A DNA stretch of 64,000 nt from Streptomyces sp. CHD11 (GCF_018638295.1 NZ_JABTTS010000029.1:90141-154140), one strand, 5' to 3'. Counted from the first letter of the stretch, positions 53,145 through 64,000 are shown. Translations and numbers: made by a program. Notes: generated by a model not told the origin, from the sequence alone.

Positions 53145-55351
53145 TGGCGGACGCGGACGGCCCGGCCGGGGCGGAGCTGACCGGGGGAGAGGCTGACGTA
53201 CTCGACCGGCTCGACCCCGTCGTGCTGCACCACATCGTCAACACCCTCGGCTGGCCCGGCCTGCGCCCCCTGCAGCGGGCGGCGATCGTCCCTCTCATGG
53301 ACGGCGAGGACGCCGTCCTGCTGGCACCGACGGCCGGCGGCAAGACCGAGGCGGCCTGCTTCCCGCTGCTGTCGGCGATGGCCGGACAACGATGGACCGG
53401 TACCTCTGTGCTGTACCTGTGCCCCCTCAAGGCACTCCTCAACAACCTGGCCGGCCGCGTCGACACCTACGCCCAGTGGATGGGCCGGCGCGCCGCCCTC
53501 TGGCACGGCGACACCAAGGAGTCGCAGCGGCAGCGCATCCGCGCCGAGGCACCGGACATCCTGCTGACCACGCCCGAGTCGCTGGAGGCGATGCTGATCG
53601 GCGTCAAGACCGACCACGCGCGCCTGTTGGGGAGCGTACGGGCCGTCGTCGTCGACGAGGTGCACGCCTTCGCGGGCGACGACCGGGGCTGGCACCTGCT
53701 CGCCGTACTCGAACGGCTGGAGCGGGTCACCGGCCGCCCCATCCAGCGCGTCGGGCTCTCGGCGACCGTCGGCAACCCCGGGCACCTGCTGCGCTGGCTG
53801 CAGGGGGCCGGTGCCGGGAGCCGCACCGGGCGGGTCGTCGCGCCGGGCGTCCTTCCGCCCGTCACCGGAGCGGCCGGACACGGGGAGCCGGCGGCCGAAG
53901 CTCCCTCTCGCGGACCCGCCGGTGAGGTGGAACTCGACTACGTGGGCTCCCTCGACAACGCCGCCAAGCTCATCGCCGCCCTGCACAGGGGGGAGAAACG
54001 CCTCGTCTTCTGCGACTCGCGCCGCCAGGTCGAGGAACTGGGCGCCGCCCTCCGGGCCCGCGAGGTGACCGTCTTCCTGTCCCACGCCTCCCTCTCCGTC
54101 GACGAACGCACCCGCTCCGAACAGGCCTTCGCCGAGGCGCGCGACTGCGTCATCGTCTCCACCTCCACCCTCGAACTCGGCATCGACGTCGGCGACCTGG
54201 ACCGCGTCATCCAGATCGACTCCCCGGCCTCCGTCGCCTCCTTCCTGCAGCGCATCGGCCGCACCGGCCGGCGCGCGGGCACGGTGCGCAACTGCCTGTT
54301 CCTCACCACGAGCAAGGACACCCTGCTGCAGGCGGCAGGGCTGCTTCTGCTGTGGTCACGCGGCTGGGTCGAACCGGTCCTCCCGCCGCCCGAACCGCGC
54401 CACCTCGTGGCCCAGCAGCTTCTCGCCGTCACCCTGCAACAGCACAAGCTCGGCGACCGGTTGTGGGAACAGCAGTGGAACGGCCTCGCACCCTTCGACC
54501 GGTCCGCCGCCCCGATCCTGCGCTTCCTCACCGAGGAGGGGTTCCTCGACAGCGACGGCGGCCTGCTGTTCGTCGGCCCCGAGGCGGAACGCCGTTTCGG
54601 CAAGCGGCACTTCATCGAACTCACCGCGTCCTTCACCGCGCCGCCGCAGTTCACCGTCCTGTCCGGACGCACCGAGATCGGCCGCACCGACCCGAGCGTG
54701 CTCACCGAGGAACGTCCGGGCCCGCGCCGCCTTCTCCTCGGCGGACGCAGCTGGCAGGTCACGTACATCGACTGGCTGCGCAAACGCGTCTTCGTCGAAC
54801 CCGCCGACAGCGGAGGCATCGCCAAGTGGATGGGCGGCGGCATCGCCGGACTGTCCTACGCCCTCGCCCGCGCCATGCGCGAGGTGCTGCTGGGCGCGGA
54901 TCCACCCGTCGCCCTGACCCGGCGCGCCGACGCGTCCCTGACGGAACAGCGTGAGACCGACGCACCCGACACCGTGCACCCGGACTGCACACTGATCACC
55001 CGCGCCGGCAGTGACGTGCGCTGGTGGACCTGGGCCGGCCACCGCGCCAACGCCACCCTCGCAGCCAACCTGCCGTCGGTCAGCGACCCCCTGCAACGCC
55101 CCACCGACAGCTGGCTACGCCTGCGCGAGGACCTCACCCCGGCCGACTGGCGTGCGGCCCGCGAGAACGTCCGGGAGAGCCTGGTCCTGCCCGACGTGGA
55201 CCCCCGGGCCGTACGCGGCCTGAAGTTCTCCGCCGCCCTCCCGGAGGACATCGCCGTCGCCACGGTCGCGGCACGACTGGCCGACTTCGGGAGCGCCCGG
55301 TCCGTACTGTCGGAACCGGTGAGGTTCGTCGCCTCGAGCGGCTCCCCTTGA
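53144..55351 (+). CDS. brxHI: BREX DEAD/DEAH helicase BrxHI
   Basis: A 735-aa superfamily 2 helicase of the Lhr-like type. Motif I is APTAGGKTE near residue 62, Ia is LCPLKALLNNL, II is DEVH (VVDEVHAF), III is GLSATVGNP, and V/VI are STLELGIDVGDLD and RIGRTGRR. The ATG at 53144 is five bases from GGAG and overlaps the brxD stop; a GTG one codon earlier is possible. This is the last gene of the BREX-2 set. It probably remodels DNA for the complex. Confidence 0.93.
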   Translation: MADADGPAGAELTGGEADVLDRLDPVVLHHIVNTLGWPGLRPLQRAAIVPLMDGEDAVLLAPTAGGKTEAACFPLLSAMAGQRWTGTSVLYLCPLKALLNNLAGRVDTYAQWMGRRAALWHGDTKESQRQRIRAEAPDILLTTPESLEAMLIGVKTDHARLLGSVRAVVVDEVHAFAGDDRGWHLLAVLERLERVTGRPIQRVGLSATVGNPGHLLRWLQGAGAGSRTGRVVAPGVLPPVTGAAGHGEPAAEAPSRGPAGEVELDYVGSLDNAAKLIAALHRGEKRLVFCDSRRQVEELGAALRAREVTVFLSHASLSVDERTRSEQAFAEARDCVIVSTSTLELGIDVGDLDRVIQIDSPASVASFLQRIGRTGRRAGTVRNCLFLTTSKDTLLQAAGLLLLWSRGWVEPVLPPPEPRHLVAQQLLAVTLQQHKLGDRLWEQQWNGLAPFDRSAAPILRFLTEEGFLDSDGGLLFVGPEAERRFGKRHFIELTASFTAPPQFTVLSGRTEIGRTDPSVLTEERPGPRRLLLGGRSWQVTYIDWLRKRVFVEPADSGGIAKWMGGGIAGLSYALARAMREVLLGADPPVALTRRADASLTEQRETDAPDTVHPDCTLITRAGSDVRWWTWAGHRANATLAANLPSVSDPLQRPTDSWLRLREDLTPADWRAARENVRESLVLPDVDPRAVRGLKFSAALPEDIAVATVAARLADFGSARSVLSEPVRFVASSGSP

Positions 55352-55412
55352 GTCACCCGCGCAGCGGGGATGCGTAGCCCGTTCGTGTCCGGTCAGGCGG
55401 GCCTTGGCCTGC

Positions 55413-55582
55413 TCAACTGCCCGGAGCCTCCACGCGTGCCGTGACGCCGAGATCGCGGCGTAGCGCCCACGGCGGACGCCGGCCGCCGCGGCACATCGCC
55501 ACATCGGTGCCCTGCGCGCGGTCGTAGGTGTGGAACTCGTCCAACACGACGTACGCCGAGTCCGCGTCCTTCTACAAGATCC
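55413..55582 (-). pseudogene. Helicase remnant (DEAD/DEAH motif II region)
   Basis: The minus strand encodes KDADSAYVVLDEFHTYDRAQ followed by GTDVAMC. This closely resembles the motif II segment of large DEAD/DEAH helicases of the form LDEFHTYDGAQGTDVAM. An in-frame TAG lies just before KDADS, and the reading frame ends after VEAPGS at 55413, so only a fragment of about 55 codons is left. The rest of the gap (55352-55714) shows nothing else. Confidence 0.6.
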
Positions 55583-55714
55583 CGCGCCGAAGCCGTGCCG
55601 CACCAGGCGGCTCCGGTCTACGGGTCCTCATGCGAAACGTCTCGAATCGGTCTTGGTTCGCTGGTCAGCGGCATGTACATGGGTAGTGCGTATTCGCGAC
55701 AGAGGTGAGGGCAG

Positions 55715-58747
<3,033 letters not shown>

Positions 58748-58796
58748 CACCCGGCTTCGGCCAATTGCGCAAAAGCAGACCTCAGCCGGTTGGTTG

Positions 58797-58840
58797 GTCA
58801 TTTGTCGCGTCAGTTTGTCGTCATCTGGGCGGTCGTTACT
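58797..58840 (+). promoter_or_regulatory. Candidate SARP operator, three direct repeats
   Basis: GTCATTT (58797-58803), GTCAGTT (58809-58815) and GTCATCT (58820-58826) repeat at 12- and 11-bp steps, the spacing typical of SARP heptamer boxes. A weak -10-like GTTACT (58835-58840) begins 8 bp after the last repeat, as in known SARP promoters. Confidence 0.5.
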
Positions 58841-59022
58841 TCCCTGCCCCAGCACTCCGGCTGAGGCCCACCGCCCGCCCCCGACCCCGCAGGCACTGAG
58901 GGACCAGCAAGAACGCATGAGCTGAACCCGGTTCTTCCAGCGGATTCAAGCTTTTGCGAAGGTTCGCCGACGCCGTGCCCGGCACTGTCGGCAACACGTT
59001 CCCGAACGTGAGGAGACTGAAC

Positions 59023-59226
59023 ATGCACCGAAAACTGGAGGCGCTGGGCACGGCGCTGCTCGGAATCTTCGTTCCCCGGATCGAGGCGGCAGCGGGCTGT
59101 GGTTCATGGCCCGCATGCTGGCAGTGCGCCGCGGAGTGCGGCTGCAATGCTCCGTGTGAGGGATGCACCGAGGGCAGGGTGGACCAGCCCGGCGAGTGGT
59201 TGCTCTGCCGCTGCAGTGAGTGCTGA
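59023..59226 (+). CDS. Cys-rich secreted peptide precursor (putative RiPP/bacteriocin-like)
   Basis: A 67-aa peptide starting at the ATG at 59023 after GAGGAGA. The leader MHRKLEALGTALLGIFVPRI is followed by EAAA, a good signal-peptidase site. The predicted mature part begins GCGSWPACWQCAAECGCNAP and contains ten Cys, an even number suited to five disulfides, and ends in CRCSEC. An upstream in-frame start would not change the core. Downstream genes encode a MauE/DoxX protein, a thioredoxin-like protein, an ABC exporter and an S26 signal peptidase. I infer a secreted disulfide-stapled peptide, possibly antimicrobial. I do not recognise a named family. Confidence 0.75.
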   Translation: MHRKLEALGTALLGIFVPRIEAAAGCGSWPACWQCAAECGCNAPCEGCTEGRVDQPGEWLLCRCSEC

Positions 59227-59386
59227 CCTGAGCACTCTGGTGCCGCGTCCGTGGTGAAGGGCACACAGCCATGATGCACGGGGGAGGTGCCCGAGTCCCG
59301 GGATCCGGCCTTCATACCGCCGGCTTCCGGGGCTCGTGGCCCGCGGCGCCTCGGCCGGCAACGGCCACACGACCGTGGGAGGTCCC

Positions 59387-59947
59387 ATGACGCAGTATCT
59401 CGACATCACCATTCGCTCACTGCTGGTCACGGTGTTCCTGACCTCGTTCCTCGGCAAGGTGGCGCGGCGGGGCGCCTACGACGCCTTCGTCGCCTCCCTG
59501 CATGACACCCGGCTGATGCCGGGGCTGACGAAGGTGGCCGCACCGGCCCTCATCGCCGCCGAACTGGCGGTCTGCGCGCTGCTCGTGGTGCCGGCGGCCC
59601 TTGCCGTCACTGTCGCGGGGCTCGTCACTGCCGCATCGATCCTGGCTGTCCTCGCGATGGGGGTCACCCTCGTCCTGCGGCGCGGTGTCACGGCGCCCTG
59701 CCACTGCTTCGGGGCGTCGGCCGCCGTGCTCGGCCCGCGTCATATCGCCAGGAACGTGGCACTGGCGGTCCTCGCCGCGGTGGGTGCGGTCTTCGCCGCC
59801 GCAGACACGCGCGTGCATCCGGGTGGAGCCGCCATGGCCACGGTCGCAGGCGTCGTGCTCGGAGTGTTGACCGTTCGTCTCGACGACCTCCTCGAACTGT
59901 TCCGTTCCACTCCTCACGCCCCGGCGAGCACGGTCCGGAGCGGGTGA
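59387..59947 (+). CDS. MauE/DoxX-like redox-associated membrane protein
   Basis: A 186-aa protein from the ATG at 59387, four bases after GGGAGG. It has four hydrophobic segments (YLDITIRSLLVTVFLTSFLG, VAAPALIAAELAVCALLVVP, LAVTVAGLVTAASILAVLAM, VALAVLAAVGAVFA) and the motif APCHCFG, the vicinal CxC typical of MauE-like proteins that pass electrons or disulfides across the membrane. In methylamine dehydrogenase clusters MauE works with the thioredoxin-like MauD; here the next gene encodes such a partner. I infer a role in making or correcting disulfides of the ten-Cys peptide. Confidence 0.85.
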   Translation: MTQYLDITIRSLLVTVFLTSFLGKVARRGAYDAFVASLHDTRLMPGLTKVAAPALIAAELAVCALLVVPAALAVTVAGLVTAASILAVLAMGVTLVLRRGVTAPCHCFGASAAVLGPRHIARNVALAVLAAVGAVFAAADTRVHPGGAAMATVAGVVLGVLTVRLDDLLELFRSTPHAPASTVRSG

Positions 59948-59978
59948 GAACCGTGTTGGTAGACCTGAAGGAGCAGAA

Positions 59979-60500
59979 ATGCCATTCCTCATCACGGCGG
60001 TCGTGTTCGTCGGACTGCTCTGCGCCGTCGACCTCGTGCTCACTCTCGGCGTCGTGGCACGGCTGCGGGAGCACAGCGGCTTGCTGTCCGGGGCGGAGCG
60101 TGCGTCGGGCCTCGGCATGGGCGAGACCGTGGGCGGGTTCCAGACCGCAGACCTGAACGGTGTGCCGCTGAGCCGAGAGACGCTGGGGCCCGCCACCTTC
60201 GTCGCCTTCATCTCACCGACGTGCGGGTCCTGCAAGGAAAAGCTGCCCGAGCTTGTGCGTTTTGCCCGCAGGCTGCGGGACGAGGGCGAGGAGATGCTGG
60301 CCGTTGTCGTCGGCGACGCCGAGGAGTCGCGGCCCTTCGCCGCCGATCTCCGTCCCGTCGCCCGGGTCACGGTCGAAGGCTCCGGCGGTCCGCTGGGAAC
60401 CGCTTTCCGCGCGACCAGTTACCCGACCATGCTGTGGGTCGCACGGCACGCCGACGGCCGCCTGGTGAGGGTGGAGCGTTCGGTCGCTCTGACGTCGTGA
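59979..60500 (+). CDS. Membrane-anchored thioredoxin-like protein (TlpA/MauD type)
   Basis: A 173-aa protein with an N-terminal membrane anchor (FLITAVVFVGLLCAVDLVLT) and an extracytoplasmic thioredoxin fold: FVAFISPTCGSCKEKLPELV with the CxxC site near residue 88, and the cis-Pro segment TSYPTMLWV. AAGGAG precedes the ATG. It resembles MauD and other TlpA-like oxidoreductases. With the MauE-like protein it probably forms a redox pair serving the secreted Cys-rich peptide. The stop overlaps the GTG of the ABC gene. Confidence 0.88.
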   Translation: MPFLITAVVFVGLLCAVDLVLTLGVVARLREHSGLLSGAERASGLGMGETVGGFQTADLNGVPLSRETLGPATFVAFISPTCGSCKEKLPELVRFARRLRDEGEEMLAVVVGDAEESRPFAADLRPVARVTVEGSGGPLGTAFRATSYPTMLWVARHADGRLVRVERSVALTS

Positions 60501-62431
60501 GCCGGCGGCCGGCCGGCAAGCCGTCCATGAGTGACACGGGCGCCTTGTCCGGCCCGGACCCGGTCGGGCACCTTCCCGGCCGGACGAAGCCGCTGCGCTC
60601 TGTCGGGCGGTCGGTCCGCGCGGCCGCTGCGCTCGGCATCACGGCGGCCCCCGGCCTGACAGCGCTGTACACCGCGCTGACGCTGGCGACCGGTGCGCTG
60701 CCGGTCGCGACCGCCTGGCTGACGAAGGTGTTGCTCGACTCGCTGGTGGATCCGGCCGACTCCCCCTCGTTGATCGTCGTCGGTGTGGGACTGACTGCCG
60801 TCGGCACAGCGGCCGCGGTCACCCCGCACGTCGCGCGGTATCTGCGGCAGGAGGCCGCCCGGAGGGTGGGACTACGAGCGCAGGACCGCCTCTTCGCGGC
60901 GCTGAACGGCCACACCGGGCTCGGCCGGTTCGAAAGCCCTCGCTTCCTCGACCGACTGCGGTTGGCACTCCAAGCCGGTGGTACCAAGCCCAACGAACTG
61001 CTCGACAGCCTTCTGGGCGCGACTCGCGCACTGATCACGGTCACCGGCTTCCTGGGCGTACTGATGCTGATCGGCCCGCTCATGCCGGCGCTGGTTCTGA
61101 TCGCCGGAATCCCCGTGCTCATCGCGGAGATGGCACTGTCACGCCGCCGGGCGCGCGTGTACTGGTCGGTCGGTCCCATCGAGCGCCGTGAGTTCTTCTA
61201 CATGCAACTTATGTCGACCGTCGCGGCGGCAAAGGAAGTGCGGTTGTTCGGGATCGGTGATCTGCTGCGCGGACGGATGCTTGACAACCGGCGCGAGGTC
61301 AACGCCGAGAAGCGCGAGCTGGACACGCGCGAGGCTCGGGTGCAGAGCGGACTCGGGCTGATGGCAGCCGTCGTCCCCGGTCTGGGACTGCTGTGGGTCA
61401 TCACCGCGGCCCGGGCGGGTCGCCTGTCGGTCGGCGACGTCACGGTGTTCGTCGCCGCCGTGGCCGGCGTGCAGACCGCGGTCGCCATGCTGGCCGGGGA
61501 GATCGCCCGTGCCTACCAGTCGCTGCTGTTGTTCGAGCACTACGTGGCGGTCACGACCGCCGGTCCCGACCTGCCGGTGGCGGTGCCGCCCACCGCGCTG
61601 CCCCCGTTACGGCACGGCATCGAACTGCGCGGCGTATGGTTCCGCTACTCCGACGAGCACTGCTGGATTCTGCGCGACGTCGAGCTGACCATTCCAGCGG
61701 GAGGCTCACTGGCACTGGTCGGGCTCAACGGCGCCGGCAAGTCCACACTGATCAAATTGCTGTGCCGGTTCTACGACCCGACCCGCGGCGCCATTCTCTG
61801 GGACGGAGTGGACATTCGCGACGTGGAGGTGTCACAGCTCCGCGAACGGATCAGCGCCACCTTTCAGGACTTCGTGCAGTACGAGATGACCGCGGCGGAG
61901 AACATCTCACTCGGGGACGCCAAGGCGCAGGGGGACACCGCGCGCGTGCGCGCCGCCGCGCACCGCGCCGGAATACACCCGGTGCTGGAACAACTGCCGG
62001 ACGGCTACGAGACGTTGCTGTCCCGCATGTTCTTCCACGAACCTGATGACGACAATCCCGCCCCCGGGGTGATGCTCTCCGGAGGGCAGTGGCAGCGACT
62101 TGCCGTGGCACGCGCGTTCATCCGGGAGAAGCGCGATCTGGTGATCCTCGACGAACCCTCCGCGGGACTCGACGCCGAAGCGGAGTACGAGGTCCACACG
62201 TCTTTGCGCCGGTACCGCGAAGGCCAGACCTGCGTGCTCATCTCGCATCGGCTCAACACCGTCCGCGACGCCGACCGCATTGTCGTGCTGTCCGACGGGC
62301 GGATTGTGGAGCAGGGCGATCACGAAAAACTCATGGCCGCCGGCGGTCGGTACGCCCAGCTGTTCACGCTCCAGGCCGCCGGATATCGGCAACAGGCGTC
62401 GAAGGTTCTCAAACCGATCGGAGAGCGATGA
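60497..62431 (+). CDS. ABC transporter, fused permease and ATPase
   Basis: A 644-aa half-transporter started at the GTG at 60497, which overlaps the previous stop (GTGA); an ATG at 60527 is the alternative. The membrane domain has several helices (LTALYTALTLATGALPVATA, LITVTGFLGVLMLIGPLMPA). The ATPase has Walker A GLNGAGKS near residue 414, the ABC signature LSGGQWQRLAVARAF, Walker B DLVILDEPSAGLD and the H-loop LISHRLNTV. It lacks an N-terminal C39 peptidase domain, so leader cleavage must come from another enzyme, fitting the S26 peptidase gene next in line. The likely cargo is the Cys-rich peptide. Confidence 0.92.
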   Translation: MSRRPAGKPSMSDTGALSGPDPVGHLPGRTKPLRSVGRSVRAAAALGITAAPGLTALYTALTLATGALPVATAWLTKVLLDSLVDPADSPSLIVVGVGLTAVGTAAAVTPHVARYLRQEAARRVGLRAQDRLFAALNGHTGLGRFESPRFLDRLRLALQAGGTKPNELLDSLLGATRALITVTGFLGVLMLIGPLMPALVLIAGIPVLIAEMALSRRRARVYWSVGPIERREFFYMQLMSTVAAAKEVRLFGIGDLLRGRMLDNRREVNAEKRELDTREARVQSGLGLMAAVVPGLGLLWVITAARAGRLSVGDVTVFVAAVAGVQTAVAMLAGEIARAYQSLLLFEHYVAVTTAGPDLPVAVPPTALPPLRHGIELRGVWFRYSDEHCWILRDVELTIPAGGSLALVGLNGAGKSTLIKLLCRFYDPTRGAILWDGVDIRDVEVSQLRERISATFQDFVQYEMTAAENISLGDAKAQGDTARVRAAAHRAGIHPVLEQLPDGYETLLSRMFFHEPDDDNPAPGVMLSGGQWQRLAVARAFIREKRDLVILDEPSAGLDAEAEYEVHTSLRRYREGQTCVLISHRLNTVRDADRIVVLSDGRIVEQGDHEKLMAAGGRYAQLFTLQAAGYRQQASKVLKPIGER

Positions 62432-63249
62432 ACCTCGATGCGAAGTCGCGCCGGGCACGCGAGGGCGTGGTGCGTGTACGCCATCGGCGCGGACCAGTGC
62501 ACCGACCGGCTCCCGGCCGGGCAGCGGCATGGCCGCAGGGCCCGGACCGCCCCCGTTCGCGCTCCGCTGTCGTCACCGGCTCACTGGCTCTTGTGACGGC
62601 GGCGACCGTCGTGGCCGGCTGCCTCACCCTCATGGGCCGCCTGGACCGCGGACTGGTGTGCGCGATCCCGCCGGTGCTGCTCAGTGTCGTGCTGGCCGCT
62701 CGCCGGTGTCTCGCCCGGCGCCTCGCCTCGGTCACCGTGCGCGGGCGGAGCATGGAGCCCTCCTACCACGACGGTGACCGAGTGCTGGTGCGGCGTATCC
62801 GCACGCCGGTGGTGGGACAGGTCGTCGTGGTGGAGCAGCCGGGCGTCGATGGCGAGTGGCTCGGCCCTCCGCTGTGCGCCGACGCGGACAACACGCAACT
62901 GTCGGGGCGCCGATGGCTGATCAAACGCGTTGCCGCGGTGGCCGGTGACGCAGTGCCTCGTGCGGGGTTCCCCTCCTTGGCGCATGTCCCGGAGGACGCC
63001 GTCCCGCCGGACAACGTGGTGCTGGTCGGCGACAACCGACGGCTGAGTCTCGACTCGCGACGGCTCGGTTATTTCCCCGTGCAGCGCGTGATGGGAGTCG
63101 TCGAGCGCGGAGCACGTCCGGTGCCGGGCCGCCGGGCCGCACCGGAACGGAAGACGCGCAGGGCCGCCCGGCGTCTGGTGCGCGACGTGACGCGGACGGC
63201 ACCGGCTTCTTCTTCATCGGGTACTGCGAAACGGGAGGACACTCCATGA
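62428..63249 (+). CDS. S26-family signal peptidase
   Basis: A 273-aa membrane protein starting with an ATGA overlap. Two hydrophobic stretches (AVVTGSLALVTAATVVAGCL, GLVCAIPPVLLSVVLAARRC) are followed by the catalytic Ser in VRGRSMEPSYHDGDRVLV, the general-base Lys in WLIKRVAAVAGD and the late VVLVGDNRRLSLDSR, the type I signal peptidase pattern. The C-terminal tail is basic and Ser-rich. It lies directly after the exporter gene and is the likely leader-cleaving enzyme for the Cys-rich peptide (EAAA-type site). Confidence 0.9.
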   Translation: MNLDAKSRRAREGVVRVRHRRGPVHRPAPGRAAAWPQGPDRPRSRSAVVTGSLALVTAATVVAGCLTLMGRLDRGLVCAIPPVLLSVVLAARRCLARRLASVTVRGRSMEPSYHDGDRVLVRRIRTPVVGQVVVVEQPGVDGEWLGPPLCADADNTQLSGRRWLIKRVAAVAGDAVPRAGFPSLAHVPEDAVPPDNVVLVGDNRRLSLDSRRLGYFPVQRVMGVVERGARPVPGRRAAPERKTRRAARRLVRDVTRTAPASSSSGTAKREDTP

Positions 63250-63467
63250 CCGCCCGTCTCTCGCGGCACACCCGCGGCGCCTTCGGCCGCATGCGCCGCC
63301 GCGCCGGGCTTCACCGCCCCCGGTGTGGCACCGCCCGCCCCGGCCCGGGCGGCGGGATACGAAACCGTGTCCGCGAATGGCATCGCCTCTCGCCCGCACG
63401 TAACCATCCTGGCTCCGTCCAGGGTGCGCTCGCCACCGGCGGCACATTCCCGTCCGGCGTCCGGTAA
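63246..63467 (+). CDS. Small basic hypothetical protein, possibly frameshifted
   Basis: An ATG overlapping the S26 stop and preceded by GGGAGGACACTCC opens a 73-aa frame that is very Arg-rich (GAFGRMRRRAGLHRPRCGTA) and unlike its neighbours. In the adjacent frame the same DNA reads AAPSAACAAAPGFTAPGVAP, then ARAAGYETVSANGIASRPHV, which looks more like a signal peptide and mature start. A single-base shift after about codon 10 would join the good start to the good frame. This may be a real frameshift, a sequencing error near the contig end, or chance. Confidence 0.4.
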   Translation: MTARLSRHTRGAFGRMRRRAGLHRPRCGTARPGPGGGIRNRVREWHRLSPARNHPGSVQGALATGGTFPSGVR

Positions 63468-63602
63468 GGCCGGGAGCCGCCTGGTTCCGCGTACGGGTAT
63501 GCCTCGGCGGATCCCACCCGGGCGAGAGTAACGCGCACTGCGCTTCCAGCAAGACCTTCACGGGTCATCACCGATGACCCACTCTCAGCAAGGGAAGAAA
63601 TC

Positions 63603-63959
63603 ATGCGAATGGTCTCCCGTTCAGCGGTGGCTGCCGTCGGCGCTGCCGCAACCGTCCTGTGGTTCTCGACATCGGCCCAGGCCGATGCGGTGGTGTCCAA
63701 CGGCTACGCCTGGGGCGGATTCGTCAGCTACGGCGACAAAGTCTGGGTCGAGCACTTCGAGGGCCGCACCAGTTCCGTCGAGTGGTTCACGGACTACGGC
63801 CGCTCGGGCTCCTGCAGTGTGACCACACCGGAGGCAGGGAAAACCTGCGACTACAACATGCGCGAGGACGGGACCATCACTCTCTGGGTCTGCACCACGG
63901 GGCCTGGCCTGGGCAACGACGAATGCAGCGAGCCGCTGACCGATTCGATCGGCAACTGA
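63603..63959 (+). CDS. Small secreted protein
   Basis: A 118-aa precursor with signal peptide (SAVAAVGAAATVLWFSTSAQA, broken as SAVAAVGAAATV and LWFSTSAQA) cleaved before DAVVSNGYAWGGFVSYGDKV. The mature part of about 90 residues is Trp/Tyr/Gly-rich with four Cys (GSCSV, KTCDY, WVCTT, DECSE), so probably two disulfides. GGGAAGAAATC precedes the ATG. It may be a further product or helper of the peptide operon, or an independent exported protein. No family recognised. Confidence 0.7.
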   Translation: MRMVSRSAVAAVGAAATVLWFSTSAQADAVVSNGYAWGGFVSYGDKVWVEHFEGRTSSVEWFTDYGRSGSCSVTTPEAGKTCDYNMREDGTITLWVCTTGPGLGNDECSEPLTDSIGN

Positions 63960-63964
63960 GCCGT

Positions 63965-63997
<33 letters not shown>

Positions 63998-64000
63998 CGG

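Noticed and set aside
59023..59226. Lanthipeptide or thiopeptide precursor
   Set aside because: No LanB/C/M, YcaO or cyclodehydratase gene nearby; the redox genes and AxA-type leader end fit disulfides and signal-peptidase cleavage instead.

Overview
The window is about 64 kb of very GC-rich DNA. GTG and TTG starts, start-stop overlaps (ATGA, GTGA), XRE/DUF397 regulator pairs, a SARP regulator and many secreted hydrolases all point to Streptomyces or a close relative. Nearly all of it is coding. No tRNA, rRNA or CRISPR array was seen. The window ends in a run of 33 G that looks like a contig edge or sequencing artefact.

Region 1 (1-7040, minus strand): one operon with a SWIM-like Cys/His protein, a 471-aa unknown, a vWA protein, a MoxR-type AAA+ ATPase and a DUF5682 protein that runs off the left edge. 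Region 2 (7.3-19.4 kb): ordinary accessory metabolism. It holds a secreted phosphodiester glycosidase, a secreted esterase, a phosphotransferase, a GH81 beta-1,3-glucanase with a LacI-type palindrome upstream, a PQQ-propeller lipoprotein, a decayed patch with an ISL3 transposase remnant, a secreted Ig-like protein, a divergent HxlR regulator/thioesterase pair and a VOC protein.

Region 3 (19.6-55.6 kb) reads as a defence island. Two paralogous proteins, each joining a PD-(D/E)XK-like domain to a Schlafen-group-3 (DUF2075) helicase, lie in tandem. Each is preceded by nearly the same structured leader, whose hairpin can pair with the G-rich Shine-Dalgarno. A full set of BREX type 2 (Pgl) genes follows: pglW, pglX, then about 10 kb of other genes, then pglY, pglZ, a PASTA protein, brxD and brxHI. 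The 10 kb insert carries an RsbW-like ATPase, two XRE(DUF5753)/DUF397 pairs and a third XRE fragment, two copies of a small protein/DUF6879 pair, a radical SAM/CYTH pair, and a STAND (NB-ARC/TPR) NTPase with a small coupled partner. The centre of pglX has clearly lower GC than its surroundings, as expected for an exchanged specificity domain. A broken helicase remnant marks the right edge.

Region 4 (55.7-64 kb): a SARP/NB-ARC/TPR regulator, then an apparent operon for a secreted disulfide-rich peptide. It encodes a 67-aa precursor with ten Cys in the predicted mature part, a MauE/DoxX membrane protein, a membrane-anchored thioredoxin-like protein, an ABC exporter, an S26 signal peptidase and small downstream products. 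I infer that the redox pair forms the disulfides, the exporter moves the peptide and the S26 peptidase removes the leader. Three GTCA-type direct repeats upstream of the precursor are a candidate SARP operator. I do not recognise this peptide system, and with the paired structured leaders it is the best candidate here for something undescribed.
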